Source of the DNA: Arthrobacter sp. ISL-95
GTDB lineage: Bacteria; Actinomycetota; Actinomycetes; Actinomycetales; Micrococcaceae
Direction of reading: 5' to 3'
Assembly: GCF_018613695.1 (NCBI RefSeq)
Contig: NZ_JAGGPR010000020.1
Span: 1-42,182, forward strand
Length of the DNA stretch: 42,182 bases
The notes under the pieces were generated by a model. That model had not been told where the DNA came from, searched no databases, and saw only the letters and a list, made by a program, of their open reading frames with translations. The first letter of the stretch is position 1; each line of letters begins with the position of its first letter. Shown in pieces: positions 16,012-23,814 of the stretch. Made by a program: the position numbers and the translations under genes.

Positions 16012-16046
16012 TGTTCCTGCTCGGCAGGGGATCCCTTAGCGAACGG
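16012..16046. repeat. palindrome element B
   Basis: Follows the stop codon of the preceding gene directly: TGTTCCTGCTCGGCAGG, GGATCC at 16029-16034, then CTTAGCGAACGG. The outer GTTC and GAAC mirror each other around the GGATCC core. Member of the dispersed family; a post-gene hairpin or terminator role is possible. The rest of the gap to 16203 holds nothing recognisable. Confidence 0.4.
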
Positions 16047-16203
16047 TTAATCAAGGACCTTTCCTCCGGCGTTAGGGAATCCTAGTGAGCCAGACGATGA
16101 GGGTTGCGACCGTGACGATAAAAGACAGGGTACGTCGTTCTTCGTCGGCTGTGCGTCGTTGGCCTATGTGCCGGTTGGCAGCAGTGTTCTGACGAGGTAA
16201 GGG

Positions 16204-17199
16204 TTAGCGGAGGCGTCCATGGTGCCCTTCCAGATCAGGATGGGCCTGCAGCTTTCTCATGCGCCGGAGCGAGAGCGATGCTACTGGCAGTGTGAGTCTG
16301 CCTTGGCTGACAAGGACGGCGAGGATCACGATGATTCCACCCATGACTTCGTTCCAGTGAATGCTTTCGTGCAGGACGAGGATCCCGAGGATCACGCCTC
16401 CGATGGGTGTCAGGTAGGTGACTGTCGAGGCGACGGTCGCTCCCCAGGCGTTGATGACGTTGGTGTACCAGATGTAGGCGACACCGGTGCCGACCGCTCC
16501 GAGCAGGAGGATACTGGCGATAATCGCAGGTGACAGGCTCACCGGGTCGAGGCCGATGAAGGGTGTGAGAACGGCGATGACGAGAGCCCCGGCGCCGATT
16601 TGACTGGCCGCGACCGTGGTGGCGTCGTAGGTATGGGATCGGAAGAACCGGCGGGTGTAGGTGAATCCCAACCCGTAGCAGGTGGTCCCGCCCAAGCACG
16701 CCAGCTGGGCGATGAGGTTCGCGTCCTGCAGGTCAGTCAGTAACCGCCACGGGCCGAGGACGAGGACAATGCCGCCGGCGGCGATGAGCATCGCCGTCGT
16801 TTTGATCCTGGTGAGCCTTTCCTCGGGCAGAACTGCCAGGGCGATGATCATCGTCGCGATCGGGGTCGTTGCGTTGAAGATGCTTGAAAGCCCTGACGGA
16901 AGGTACTGCGCAGCCCAGGAGAACAACAGGAAGGGGGCGACACACATGAGGATCCCGATGGCGAACAAGTGCAACCACGTTCTCATACCGGTCGGCCACT
17001 TACGCCGTGTCAGGACCATGACGAGCACTAATAAGACTGCGCCTCCCATGAGCCGGCCGAGGACGACTTGTGCCGGTGAGATGCCCTCGACGGCGACTTT
17101 GATGAATAGGAAACTCGCTCCCCACACGGCCGCCGCCGCTATGAATTGGGCCCCGATCGATAACGACGTCTTCGCTGGCTTCGTGGTTTCTGTAGACAT
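16204..17199 (-). CDS. EamA/DMT-superfamily transporter
   Basis: A 331-residue drug/metabolite transporter with about ten membrane helices in two EamA repeats. ATG 17199 (MSTETTKPAKTS) has AAGGGA six bases upstream. Helix 1 reads FIAAAAVWGASFLFIKVAVE with the family's FxxxK, GRLMGGAV follows, and the second repeat ends YLTPIGGVILGILVLHESIHW, the EamA signature. Substrate unknown; metabolite efflux is usual. The gene is divergent from a LysR regulator that probably controls it. Confidence 0.9.
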   Translation of the reverse strand: MSTETTKPAKTSLSIGAQFIAAAAVWGASFLFIKVAVEGISPAQVVLGRLMGGAVLLVLVMVLTRRKWPTGMRTWLHLFAIGILMCVAPFLLFSWAAQYLPSGLSSIFNATTPIATMIIALAVLPEERLTRIKTTAMLIAAGGIVLVLGPWRLLTDLQDANLIAQLACLGGTTCYGLGFTYTRRFFRSHTYDATTVAASQIGAGALVIAVLTPFIGLDPVSLSPAIIASILLLGAVGTGVAYIWYTNVINAWGATVASTVTYLTPIGGVILGILVLHESIHWNEVMGGIIVILAVLVSQGRLTLPVASLSLRRMRKLQAHPDLEGHHGRLR

Positions 17200-17287
17200 G
17201 CGGTTCCCTTCGCTCTTTCCTCTAGCGTCGCCACATGGGGCATTATGAGTCCAATGCATGCACAGCATCTACGTATGAGGACACACC
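17200..17287. promoter_or_regulatory. divergent control region, EamA / LysR
   Basis: An 88-base gap between divergent starts, the normal site for LysR binding. Near-symmetrical ATGCATGCA (17252-17260) and repeated TATGAG words (17246 and 17273 areas) are visible. The exact operator cannot be assigned. Confidence 0.45.
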
Positions 17288-18163
17288 ATGGGCATCACGC
17301 TGAAGCAGTTAGCAGTCCTGTCAGCAGTAATCGAGCATGACGGGTTTGGGGCGGCAGCCGAGGAACTCGGGGTCGATCAGTCCTCGGTGTCTCACAGCAT
17401 TGCTGCCCTGGAGAAGGTCACAGGCGCTCCTCTAGTGAACCGGAAGGGCCCGCTGCGTCCAACTGAACTGGGGCAGGCCTTGCTACCGCATGCCCGTACC
17501 GCACTGGCTGCCGCCAGGGCAATCGACTCCCTCATTAGCGAGCACCACCTAAACAAGCCCGAAGGAATAGTAAAGATTGCCGCGTCCCCGACCGCAGCGC
17601 ACCGGATGCTCCCAAAGCTGCTGAATGGTTGGGCTGAAGCCCTGCCCGACGTCGATGTTCGGGTCTTCGAGGGCGATGATGACGAATTAGAGGAGTGGCT
17701 GAGCAACGGCGTGGTGGACTGCGCCATCGTCATCGACCCCGAATCCACACCCCCTGGCGGCGTCGAACTACTCACCGACAGGTTTCAGGCTGTACTCCGC
17801 AAAGACCACCCCTTCAGTTCCCAGGACCAGGTGGGACTAGTTGAACTGTTGGAGGACCCGCTACTGGTTTCCTCGGGCGGATGCGAACCCCAGATCAGGG
17901 CACTCCACACCGCCAGCGGCGTCCGCTACAGCCCAGCCCAACGCGTGCGAGAAATCTCCACCCTCCTAAGCATGGTCGAAAGCAATGTAGGGGTCGCAAT
18001 CATGCCATCCCTAGCCGCGTCGATGCTGCCCGAAACCCTCGTCATGGTGAACATCAGTCCTAGCCTGGAACGCAGACTCGTTTTCACCGGGCCAGCAAAC
18101 AGGCCCTGGAACCCACAAGTCACCCGCATGCTCGAGCTAACCATGGCCAGCCTAAACAACTGA
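17288..18163 (+). CDS. LysR-family transcriptional regulator
   Basis: A 291-residue LysR protein. The N-terminal HTH is LKQLAVLSAVIEHDGFGAAA-EELGVDQSSVSHSIAALEK (residues 5-43) and the effector domain starts near 90 (VKIAASPTAAHRMLPKLLNG), ending with VESNVGVAIMPSLAASMLP. It probably activates the divergent EamA exporter in response to the exported compound. GTG/ATG choice: ATG 17288 fits the family start MGITLKQL. Confidence 0.95.
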   Translation: MGITLKQLAVLSAVIEHDGFGAAAEELGVDQSSVSHSIAALEKVTGAPLVNRKGPLRPTELGQALLPHARTALAAARAIDSLISEHHLNKPEGIVKIAASPTAAHRMLPKLLNGWAEALPDVDVRVFEGDDDELEEWLSNGVVDCAIVIDPESTPPGGVELLTDRFQAVLRKDHPFSSQDQVGLVELLEDPLLVSSGGCEPQIRALHTASGVRYSPAQRVREISTLLSMVESNVGVAIMPSLAASMLPETLVMVNISPSLERRLVFTGPANRPWNPQVTRMLELTMASLNN

Positions 18164-18173
18164 ACACGAAGCC

Positions 18174-18206
18174 GAGCGTGCGGAAGGGGATCCCTGATCG
18201 AGACTG
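18174..18206. repeat. palindrome element C
   Basis: GAGCGTGCGGAAGG, GGATCC at 18188-18193, then CTGATCGAGACTG. Weaker symmetry than other members, but same core and same kind of place, between a stop codon and the next gene. Confidence 0.35.
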
Positions 18207-18260
18207 ACGGTGGCTTGCATTGTTTGAAGGTGCCCTGTCCCGGTCCCCTAGGGTGTTGTT

Positions 18261-18677
18261 ATGACTGAGCGATATTTCTTCTCCTCCGAAGTGGACCGAG
18301 TTGATCGTACCCGCGTGCACCGGTGGCTCAGCGAGCAGTCCTACTGGGCGCAAGGTCGGAGTCGTGAGAAGCAGGATGCAGCCATCGACGCCTCTCGGAA
18401 CTACGGTGTGTATGACATCGAGACTGGCGAGCAGGTCGCTTACGGCCGCGTCGTGACTGACGGCGTTACGTTTGCTTGGCTTTGCGACGTGTTCGTGGCT
18501 ACCGAAATCCGCGGTCAAGGCATCGGCAAGATGCTCGCCGCTGGTGTAATGGCGGATTTGGAACCTCTAGACCTAAGACGGACTCTGCTCTCGACGGCCG
18601 ATGCCCACGGACTTTACGCTCAATATGGCTTCACTGAACTGACCGAACCATCACGAATGATGGCGCGCGTCCGCTGA
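18261..18677 (+). CDS. GNAT-family N-acetyltransferase
   Basis: A 138-residue acetyl-CoA-dependent acyltransferase. RVHRWLSEQSYWAQGRSREK near the N-terminus and VTFAWLCDVFVATEIRGQGI with the R/Q-G-x-G acetyl-CoA loop (RGQGIGK, about residues 86-92), then ADAHGLYAQYGF. This is the small GNAT subgroup often annotated as YhbS-like; the substrate is unknown. ATG 18261 fits the family start. Confidence 0.9.
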   Translation: MTERYFFSSEVDRVDRTRVHRWLSEQSYWAQGRSREKQDAAIDASRNYGVYDIETGEQVAYGRVVTDGVTFAWLCDVFVATEIRGQGIGKMLAAGVMADLEPLDLRRTLLSTADAHGLYAQYGFTELTEPSRMMARVR

Positions 18678-18755
18678 CCCATCCATCAGCGTGCCAGGTA
18701 ACGGTCTGGGCCATGCGAGGTCGTTGGCCAGCTGCCAATGACGGCGAATCACTTC

Positions 18756-19271
18756 ATGATGAGCACAGCGAAGAGTGAGAGTTTTGTGGTTCTGGTGGGT
18801 GGGCAGTCGCGAACCGAGGTCATCCGGTCACTGCGCGATGCAGGCGTTAAGCTCAATGCCCACGCAGAGACCCTGCTCGCTCACCCCGCGTTCGATGCAC
18901 CTGCAGACCGAACGCTGCGAATTGTGGAGCGGACCGTAGAGCAGCTTGGTCTCCTGGAGGGCGCCGTTCAGTCCCAGGTTTTCGCGACGGCAAGGAGCCA
19001 GGGTCTGGAACTGTGTCCCTTGGTGACCGGCCCTTACCTGCGGTTGGCGCTGATGGGCCAGTCGAACGCGCCGGACTCAGTCCTGTCCGCAGGTCGCGGC
19101 CCGGCCGGAGCGATCCACGTCGCGTCCGAGCCCGTCAGCGAGGACGTGGAGTACCCCAAAGGGTTCTACCTTCGGGTCGTGGCCGGGCAGCCCTGACTGA
19201 GGGGTTATAACTGCGATGACACGTACGTGTGGGCTCCGGAGCAGCGGATCGCGTTCCTACTGCCGGAAGCG
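18756..19271 (+). pseudogene. paralogue of the 15496 gene, stopped by a Trp-to-stop change
   Basis: The frame from ATG 18756 matches the 15496 protein block by block (LNAHAETLLAHPAFDAP, LELCPLVTGPYLRLA, KGFYLRVVAGQP) and then hits TGA at 19194-19196 exactly where the paralogue has TGG (GQPWLRGY). The same frame continues LRGYNCDDTYVWAPEQRIAF, matching the paralogue's C-terminus, and stays open to 19466. A single G-to-A change explains the break. The short product would lack the last 26 residues and may be inactive. Confidence 0.8.
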
Positions 19272-19323
19272 GATAAGGCACGGTCCGATCTGGTGACAGA
19301 ACCAATCAGGACAAGATGCGGCC

Positions 19324-19352
19324 GTCCCGTAGGAGGATCCCCGACCGAACGC
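19324..19352. repeat. palindrome element D
   Basis: GTCCCGTAGGA, GGATCC at 19335-19340, then CCGACCGAACGC. The right arm reads GACCGAACG against GACGG-type complement of the left; imperfect. It lies in the tail behind the broken paralogue. Confidence 0.35.
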
Positions 19353-19446
19353 AAGACGGCTGCTATGTGCGCAGAAGTGTGTCGTGGACCGCCACGTGCT
19401 CGCCGACCCGCACGATCAAGTCGCCGCCCATTCCTTCCCAGCGGGA

Positions 19447-19710
19447 TCAGACGTGGAACTCAGTGACCCCGCGCTCGTCTCGGACACTGATCTTCACCGG
19501 GGTCTCTCGTTCAAGAACAAGGCTCACTTCGTCACCGTAGAGCCAGCGGATGCTCGCTGACCCTGCGATCTCGTCCCAGGTAAGCGTCACGGTGCTTCCG
19601 TCGTTCGCCCACGCGACCAGAGAGACCACCCCAGGCTGATCAGACGGCTCGACCCCAACCCCGATATCACTCAGGTCTTCAAGCCTTGGAACTTCAAGCT
19701 GCGCGCTCAT
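19447..19710 (-). CDS. hypothetical protein (87 aa)
   Basis: An unrecognised, acidic, beta-rich protein: VPRLEDLSDIGVGVEPSDQP, GSTVTLTWDEIAGSASIRWL and ETPVKISVRDERG. No signal peptide. ATG 19710 is used; GTG 19716 would add two residues. No strong ribosome binding site. Alternating hydrophobic residues with W and V suggest a small beta sandwich, which is an impression only. Confidence 0.55.
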   Translation of the reverse strand: MSAQLEVPRLEDLSDIGVGVEPSDQPGVVSLVAWANDGSTVTLTWDEIAGSASIRWLYGDEVSLVLERETPVKISVRDERGVTEFHV

Positions 19711-19753
19711 AACCACATGGTGCCATACCAGCCCGCCACAATGATCGGGGCCA

Positions 19754-19784
19754 GCTGCACGCTGGAGGATCCTTTACCGGACAC
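19754..19784. repeat. palindrome element E
   Basis: GCTGCACGCTGGA, GGATCC at 19767-19772, then TTTACCGGACAC. The right arm is the commonest form in the family (TTTACCGG also in F and G). Confidence 0.4.
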
Positions 19785-19815
19785 TTTCACTCGTCGCAGC
19801 CCAGGAAAACCAGTC

Positions 19816-19956
19816 TTATTTCTGGCAGCCCGCGTCGGGCAGCAAGAGCTTCCGCGCCCCATTCGGAGCGAATCCTGACTTGAGGTAAAAAGCGCTGGCA
19901 CGTGGGTTGTCCTCGAGTACCGGATTCGTGCGGGAGGCGTTGGATGCCGCACGCGC
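19816..19956 (-). pseudogene. C-terminal fragment of a GNAT acetyltransferase
   Basis: The minus-strand frame reads TNPVLEDNPRASAFYLKSGF-APNGARKLLLPDAG and stops at 19816-19818. LEDNPRAxAFYxxxGF is the hallmark of the last helix-strand unit of GNAT enzymes. An in-frame TGA lies just upstream (19957-19959), and the acetyl-CoA-binding half is missing, so only the tail survives. Confidence 0.65.
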
Positions 19957-19973
19957 TCATATAGTCTGAGACC

Positions 19974-20657
19974 ATGCCTTCCCGTCCGCTGAGAATCGTT
20001 GTCCTTCTTTTCCCACGGGTCACCCAGTTAGATTTCACGGGCCCCACTCAGGTTTTCTCCAAGTTTCCGGACACCGAACTTCACCTGGCCTGGCATAGCG
20101 TGGATCCGATCCCTACCGATGCCGGGTGGTGCATCGTGCCCACTACGACCCTTGACGAGTGCCCCCAGGCAGACGTCATCTTTGTGCCCGGAGGTGCCGG
20201 TGCGTTCGAATTGTTTGAGGATCTTGTCGCGCTTGATTTTTTGCGCCGTCAGGCCCTGAGTGCCCGGTGGGTGACGTCGGTATGCACTGGAGCCTTTGCC
20301 CTCGCGGCGGCGGGATTGCTCACCGGCTATCGGGCAACAAGCCACTGGGCTTCGCTGAGGATGCTTGAACACTTCGGCGTCATCCCTGTTTCTGAGAGAG
20401 TGGTCCGTGACGGCAACAGGATCACCGGGGCCGGCGTTACCTCCGGGATAGACTTCGCCTTTACCTTGGCCGCTGAACTCTACGGGGAAGATGAAGCCCG
20501 AAAGATCCAGCTGGCCATTGAATATGACCCCGAGCCACCTTTCGATTACGGATCCCCGAGTAAAGCCGACCCGGAAATGGTGAAGAACATCATCTCGGCA
20601 ACCGAGGACCTCCGCATGCCGGCAATCCTGAAGGCCGTCAGCCTCAGAGCCGTTTAG
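19974..20657 (+). CDS. DJ-1/PfpI family protein, isonitrile hydratase-like
   Basis: A 227-residue class I glutamine-amidotransferase-like protein. LRIVVLLFPRVTQLDFTGPT at the N-terminus, VIFVPGGAGAFELF near residue 65, and the nucleophile elbow SVCTGAFALAAAGLL (Cys about 104) followed by ATSHWASL. This order and length fit isonitrile hydratase (InhA) and related hydratases. ATG 19974 agrees with the family start. A stand-alone gene here. Confidence 0.9.
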   Translation: MPSRPLRIVVLLFPRVTQLDFTGPTQVFSKFPDTELHLAWHSVDPIPTDAGWCIVPTTTLDECPQADVIFVPGGAGAFELFEDLVALDFLRRQALSARWVTSVCTGAFALAAAGLLTGYRATSHWASLRMLEHFGVIPVSERVVRDGNRITGAGVTSGIDFAFTLAAELYGEDEARKIQLAIEYDPEPPFDYGSPSKADPEMVKNIISATEDLRMPAILKAVSLRAV

Positions 20658-20790
20658 TAGGCTTCCGTCAATCGTTCACTCCGCCGACGCCTCAGAGACA
20701 GAGGTGATCGGTTAGGGATGGTTCTTCGTGCCTGTGGTTTCAGGGGAGGTCGGTTGCCACCGGGACTCCGGGAGAGTATGAAACAGTCAT

Positions 20791-21307
20791 ATGATCCTTC
20801 CTGCTGTCCGCGATCCTCGTCTCGTGTCTATCCGGCGCGGGGGGCTCCTTACCGATGACGATCATCAACTCCTGACCTTCTGGGCGGCTGGCCTGCGCCG
20901 AGCACGTTTTGGGGCTGTTCGAGGAAGCGAATCCAGGGGATCACCGGCCTCGTACAGCGATCGAAGCGGCCCGAGCCTGGGCGCGCGGTGAAGCGAAGAT
21001 GATGGCTACCCGTGCGATGGCAGGGCATGCGATGGGCGCCGCGCGTCCTCTGCGTGGTGCCGCACGGTTCGCGGCGTACGCAGCCGGCCAAGCGGGGTGT
21101 GTTGCCCATTTTCCCGAACACGATCTGGGGGCGGCCGCCTATGCCATTAAGGCTGCTGCGGCTGCGGTACCTGAGCATAAGAGGCGAGGAACTAGGCAAG
21201 CTGAACGCAACTGGCAGCGCCAGCAGATTCCCGGTCACCTCCGCACCTTGGTCCTTGAGGACCAGAGCCGCAGAAACAGCATCTGCTGGTCCGTCTTCAA
21301 CGACTGA
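20791..21307 (+). pseudogene. frameshifted putative immunity protein (Imm5-like)
   Basis: Two overlapping frames make one protein. From ATG 20791: LPAVRDPRLVSIRRGGLLTD, DDHQLLTFWAAG. The match then moves one base to the frame CAEHVLGLFEEANPGDHRPR, TAIEAARAWARGEAKMM and GAARFAAYAAGQAGCVAHF up to the stop at 21307. The junction TGGGCGGCTGGCCTGCGCC has one base too many at 20890-20893. The intact family is a helical protein annotated as putative immunity protein; no toxin gene is adjacent. Assembly error or genuine decay cannot be told apart here. Confidence 0.7.
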
Positions 21308-21435
21308 GGCACCTTGATTCGGTGTCCTTATGCCTTTCCCTCACCGGGGTACCAGACGGTATCGGTTCGGCGGCTCTCTCCGCCTCTTGTTGCGCCTCCT
21401 TTGCGGGGCCTGCGGGCCTGTCCTGTCCGCTCCGG
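21308..21435. other. short gap, nothing seen
   Basis: Between the broken immunity-like gene and the convergent hydrolase stop. Pyrimidine-rich, with no hairpin followed by a T-run. Confidence 0.3.
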
Positions 21436-22062
21436 TTACAGGGCGGTGGCGGGTTGCTGTACCTGTTCGAGCAAGCCGGCGGTGCTGACGACCGTGGCGA
21501 ATTCTTCGTGTAAATTCACCCCGGTCATCCGGGACAGCACAGCCGCGGCAACGTTCTCACCGTCCGGAGCGGTGCGGTCAAAGGTGTGGGTGGCATCCAG
21601 GGGGAAGTACACCCGGTAGCCGAGGTTGCCCCCGACTCGGGCAGTAGTCTCGCAGCAGTGATTGGTGGTGATTCCGCAGACGACCAGTTCCTTGATGCCG
21701 TTCTCCTGCAGCCAGGCATGCAGGTCAGGGGTGCCGTGAAAGCTGGAGTTGACGTTCTTGCTCACCAGGAGATCCGGGGCGCCGGGGATGATTTCCTTGA
21801 ACGCGTTGCCGGGGTTGTTCGGATGCAGGGGCGAGGAGGGTGCGGTGGAGTCGTGGCGAACGAAAACGATGGGGCGGCCGGTTTCCCGCCAGCGCGTCAG
21901 CAGGGCGCCGATGTTCACCTCGCACGAGGGGTTATCGCGCGGACCCCAGTAGACGGCGTCATCGAAAGCCTGTTGGACGTCGACGATCACCAGTGCGGCG
22001 CGGGGATCAAGGGTTAGGGGCGGGGAAGAAGTCTTCACTTCTGCGACGATAGCAAACCCCAT
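21436..22062 (-). CDS. isochorismatase-family cysteine hydrolase
   Basis: A 208-residue cysteine hydrolase. The catalytic triad can be read: Asp in ALVIVDVQQAFDD, Lys in DLLVSKNVNSSF and Cys in VCGITTNHCCETTAR. Members cleave vinyl ethers, nicotinamide or carbamoyl amides; substrate unknown here. ATG 22062 (MGFAIVAEVK) is used; the family core starts at LTLDPRAAL, so a later GTG is possible. Confidence 0.9.
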   Translation of the reverse strand: MGFAIVAEVKTSSPPLTLDPRAALVIVDVQQAFDDAVYWGPRDNPSCEVNIGALLTRWRETGRPIVFVRHDSTAPSSPLHPNNPGNAFKEIIPGAPDLLVSKNVNSSFHGTPDLHAWLQENGIKELVVCGITTNHCCETTARVGGNLGYRVYFPLDATHTFDRTAPDGENVAAAVLSRMTGVNLHEEFATVVSTAGLLEQVQQPATAL

Positions 22063-22219
22063 TGTCCCCGCGCACTCATCGATAAGTTTCAGAGTCCTAA
22101 AGGCCGGCGGCAACCTGTCCGCGGCGCCAACTCGCTAAGGACAATTTTGGGGCAGGCAGAGTCGCCCTGACCGCAAGCGGATCGGACAACGGGCGCCAAG
22201 AATCAGCGAAGATGGGGGC

Positions 22220-22657
22220 ATGAGGATTGGAGAACTAGCGACGAAGACTGGCGTCAGCGTCAGGTCGTTGCGCTACTACGAACAGCAAGGCCTGCTTGAG
22301 CCGCAACGCACTTCGTCGGGTCACCGTTTTTACTCGATCGAGGACGAGCGTCTTGTGTTCCAGATCCAAGACTTGTTTGAAGCTGGTTTTTGCAGCTCCG
22401 TAATTCGCGCGTTGCTTCCCGCCCTGGTCAATCCCGAAAATAATCGTGATCTGCTCCGGACCTCATTAACTGCTGCGCAGGCGCGGCTTACTAGCGAGAA
22501 GAAATCCGTTGAAGCCGAACTTCTAAAACTGAAACGGCTGGGGGATCGATACGGGCTTGCACCTGACACGCATGTCACCCTCCAAAATGATGGACATGAC
22601 TCCTTCACAGCAGCCGAAGCAATTGCGTTTGATCATCGAAACAGACGACTTCGATAG
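22220..22657 (+). CDS. MerR-family transcriptional regulator
   Basis: A 145-residue MerR protein with HTH MRIGELATKTGVSVRSLRYY (residues 1-20), EQQGLLEPQRTSSGHRFYS wing, and a long coiled-coil helix (AARLTSEKKSVEAELLKLKR region). No conserved Cys, so a small-molecule rather than metal signal. The C-terminus (AFDHRNRRLR) looks natural, yet it overlaps the next gene by about 60 bases in another frame, implying coupled expression with the VOC protein it may regulate. Confidence 0.9.
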   Translation: MRIGELATKTGVSVRSLRYYEQQGLLEPQRTSSGHRFYSIEDERLVFQIQDLFEAGFCSSVIRALLPALVNPENNRDLLRTSLTAAQARLTSEKKSVEAELLKLKRLGDRYGLAPDTHVTLQNDGHDSFTAAEAIAFDHRNRRLR

Positions 22658-23060
22658 CGCCCTACGTTTTTACCGCGATGTCCTTGGCCTTTCGGAACAG
22701 CCCGCTTTCGCAACTGATGGTGAGGATCGAGTGTCAATACTGAACGTCGGCGCAGCGACAATAGAGCTCGCCACACCCACACACGTTCGCAACATTGACG
22801 CTATCGAAAACGCACCATCTGCCGAAGGGCCTACGCTCCGAATCGCCCTAGAGGTGGACAACACCGAAGTTGCGATGACCTCCGCCGAAGAGTTTGGGTT
22901 GAAGGTGCTCGCGCCCCCAATCAAAACTCCGTTCGAGACCGTCAACGGAAGAGTGCAAGGTCCTGCCGGCTGGCAGCTGACCTTCTTCCAAGAACTTGAA
23001 ACACTGCAAGAACGCACCAGGAGGAAAGGCTTCACCACTGACGACCATCGCGCCCAGTAA
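22596..23060 (+). CDS. VOC family (glyoxalase/bleomycin-resistance-like) protein
   Basis: A 154-residue VOC protein. Start ATG 22596 (MTPSQQPKQLRL) lies inside the end of merR with GATGGA upstream; ATG 22587 and 22557 are alternatives. Visible: LIIETDDFDSALRFYRDVLG-LSEQPAF, ATIELATPTHVRNID, and VNGRVQGPAGWQLTFFQE, where the final Q/E area gives the metal-ligand Glu. Pairing with a MerR regulator suggests inducible resistance to a small toxin; inferred. Confidence 0.85.
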   Translation: MTPSQQPKQLRLIIETDDFDSALRFYRDVLGLSEQPAFATDGEDRVSILNVGAATIELATPTHVRNIDAIENAPSAEGPTLRIALEVDNTEVAMTSAEEFGLKVLAPPIKTPFETVNGRVQGPAGWQLTFFQELETLQERTRRKGFTTDDHRAQ

Positions 23061-23077
23061 CGGATCCTTTACCGGGC
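23052..23077. repeat. palindrome element F
   Basis: GCCCAGTAAC, GGATCC at 23062-23067, then TTTACCGGGC. Left and right arms match at 8 of 9 positions (TTACTGGGC against TTACCGGGC), the best symmetry in the family. It overlaps the stop codon of the VOC gene. Confidence 0.55.
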
Positions 23078-23305
23078 ATAGGGCATCCATTGAACCAGCG
23101 GGTCACGGAGCAAGAACCCAGGCTATGAAATCCCTATCCTTAGGTAAAAGGGCCAGAAGACACATGCATGAAACGACGGGCTCACGGGCGCGGCTGTGGG
23201 CAGCAACGAACTAATGCGTACGTGGCGTGTCCTGCTAGATAACGGGCCATCTGATCCGACTAGGCGGATGACTGATAATTGATCCCCGATAGGACAGCAA
23301 CTTAT

Positions 23306-23650
23306 ATGAATGAAGCCGTTCTTGAGTCTCGCTTCTTGAGAGCAATGACCGAGGTCGCTAACAAGGTGCTGGAGGCCGAACGTGAGCATATCTATGACCT
23401 GGTCATGGAGGAAGCCGAGCAGTTCATTTGCGAGCTCCTGGGTTCCTCCCACGATGGAGGCGCATATGCCCTCTGGATGGAAATCAGCGACCTCTACGAC
23501 AATCCAGCCGGTCCGGCGTCGGAGGAAGCCTGCGAGAAAATCGGACGCAAGGCAGCCGCGGAATGGTTGTCCGTCGATCAGTCATCTACAGACGAAATCA
23601 ACAAGTTCTTTGCTCGATGGCACACCCCGGAGCCATGGCAGATTTTGTGA
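23306..23650 (+). CDS. hypothetical protein (114 aa)
   Basis: An unrecognised acidic helical protein: SRFLRAMTEVANKVLEAERE, LVMEEAEQFICELLG, ALWMEISDLYDNPAG and EACEKIGRKAAAEWLSV. ATG 23306 is preferred; an ATG-like start at 23279 would add nine residues. No signal peptide or domain. The 240 bases upstream of it hold a variant of the palindrome core (TTGATCCCCGATAGGACAG near 23279) and no gene. Confidence 0.65.
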   Translation: MNEAVLESRFLRAMTEVANKVLEAEREHIYDLVMEEAEQFICELLGSSHDGGAYALWMEISDLYDNPAGPASEEACEKIGRKAAAEWLSVDQSSTDEINKFFARWHTPEPWQIL

Positions 23651-23698
23651 CACCGATTCCTAATCCCGTAAGCCGGTACCTCTCCGAACTCTTCAGAG

Positions 23699-23730
23699 CG
23701 CCCGGTGAGGGATCCTTTACCGGTCGGCGC
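23699..23730. repeat. palindrome element G
   Basis: GCGCCCGGTGAG, GGATCC at 23710-23715, then TTTACCGGTCGGCGC. CACCGG and ACCGG/GGCGC arms mirror the left side at 8 of 10 positions, giving a stable hairpin. Confidence 0.55.
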
Positions 23731-23763
23731 ATGCCGTCGCGCCCCGCATTGGGTCTCGGTATG

Positions 23764-23792
23764 CCCCTGGTACGGGGATCCGGTACAGGCCT
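23764..23792. repeat. palindrome element H
   Basis: CCCCTGGTACGG, GGATCC at 23776-23781, then GGTACAGGCC. Arms GTACC.AGG / GGTACAGG mirror each other. It lies only 60 bases from element G, just before the next gene. Confidence 0.45.
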
Positions 23793-23814
23793 ATGGCTCT
23801 GACAAACTTTGACC

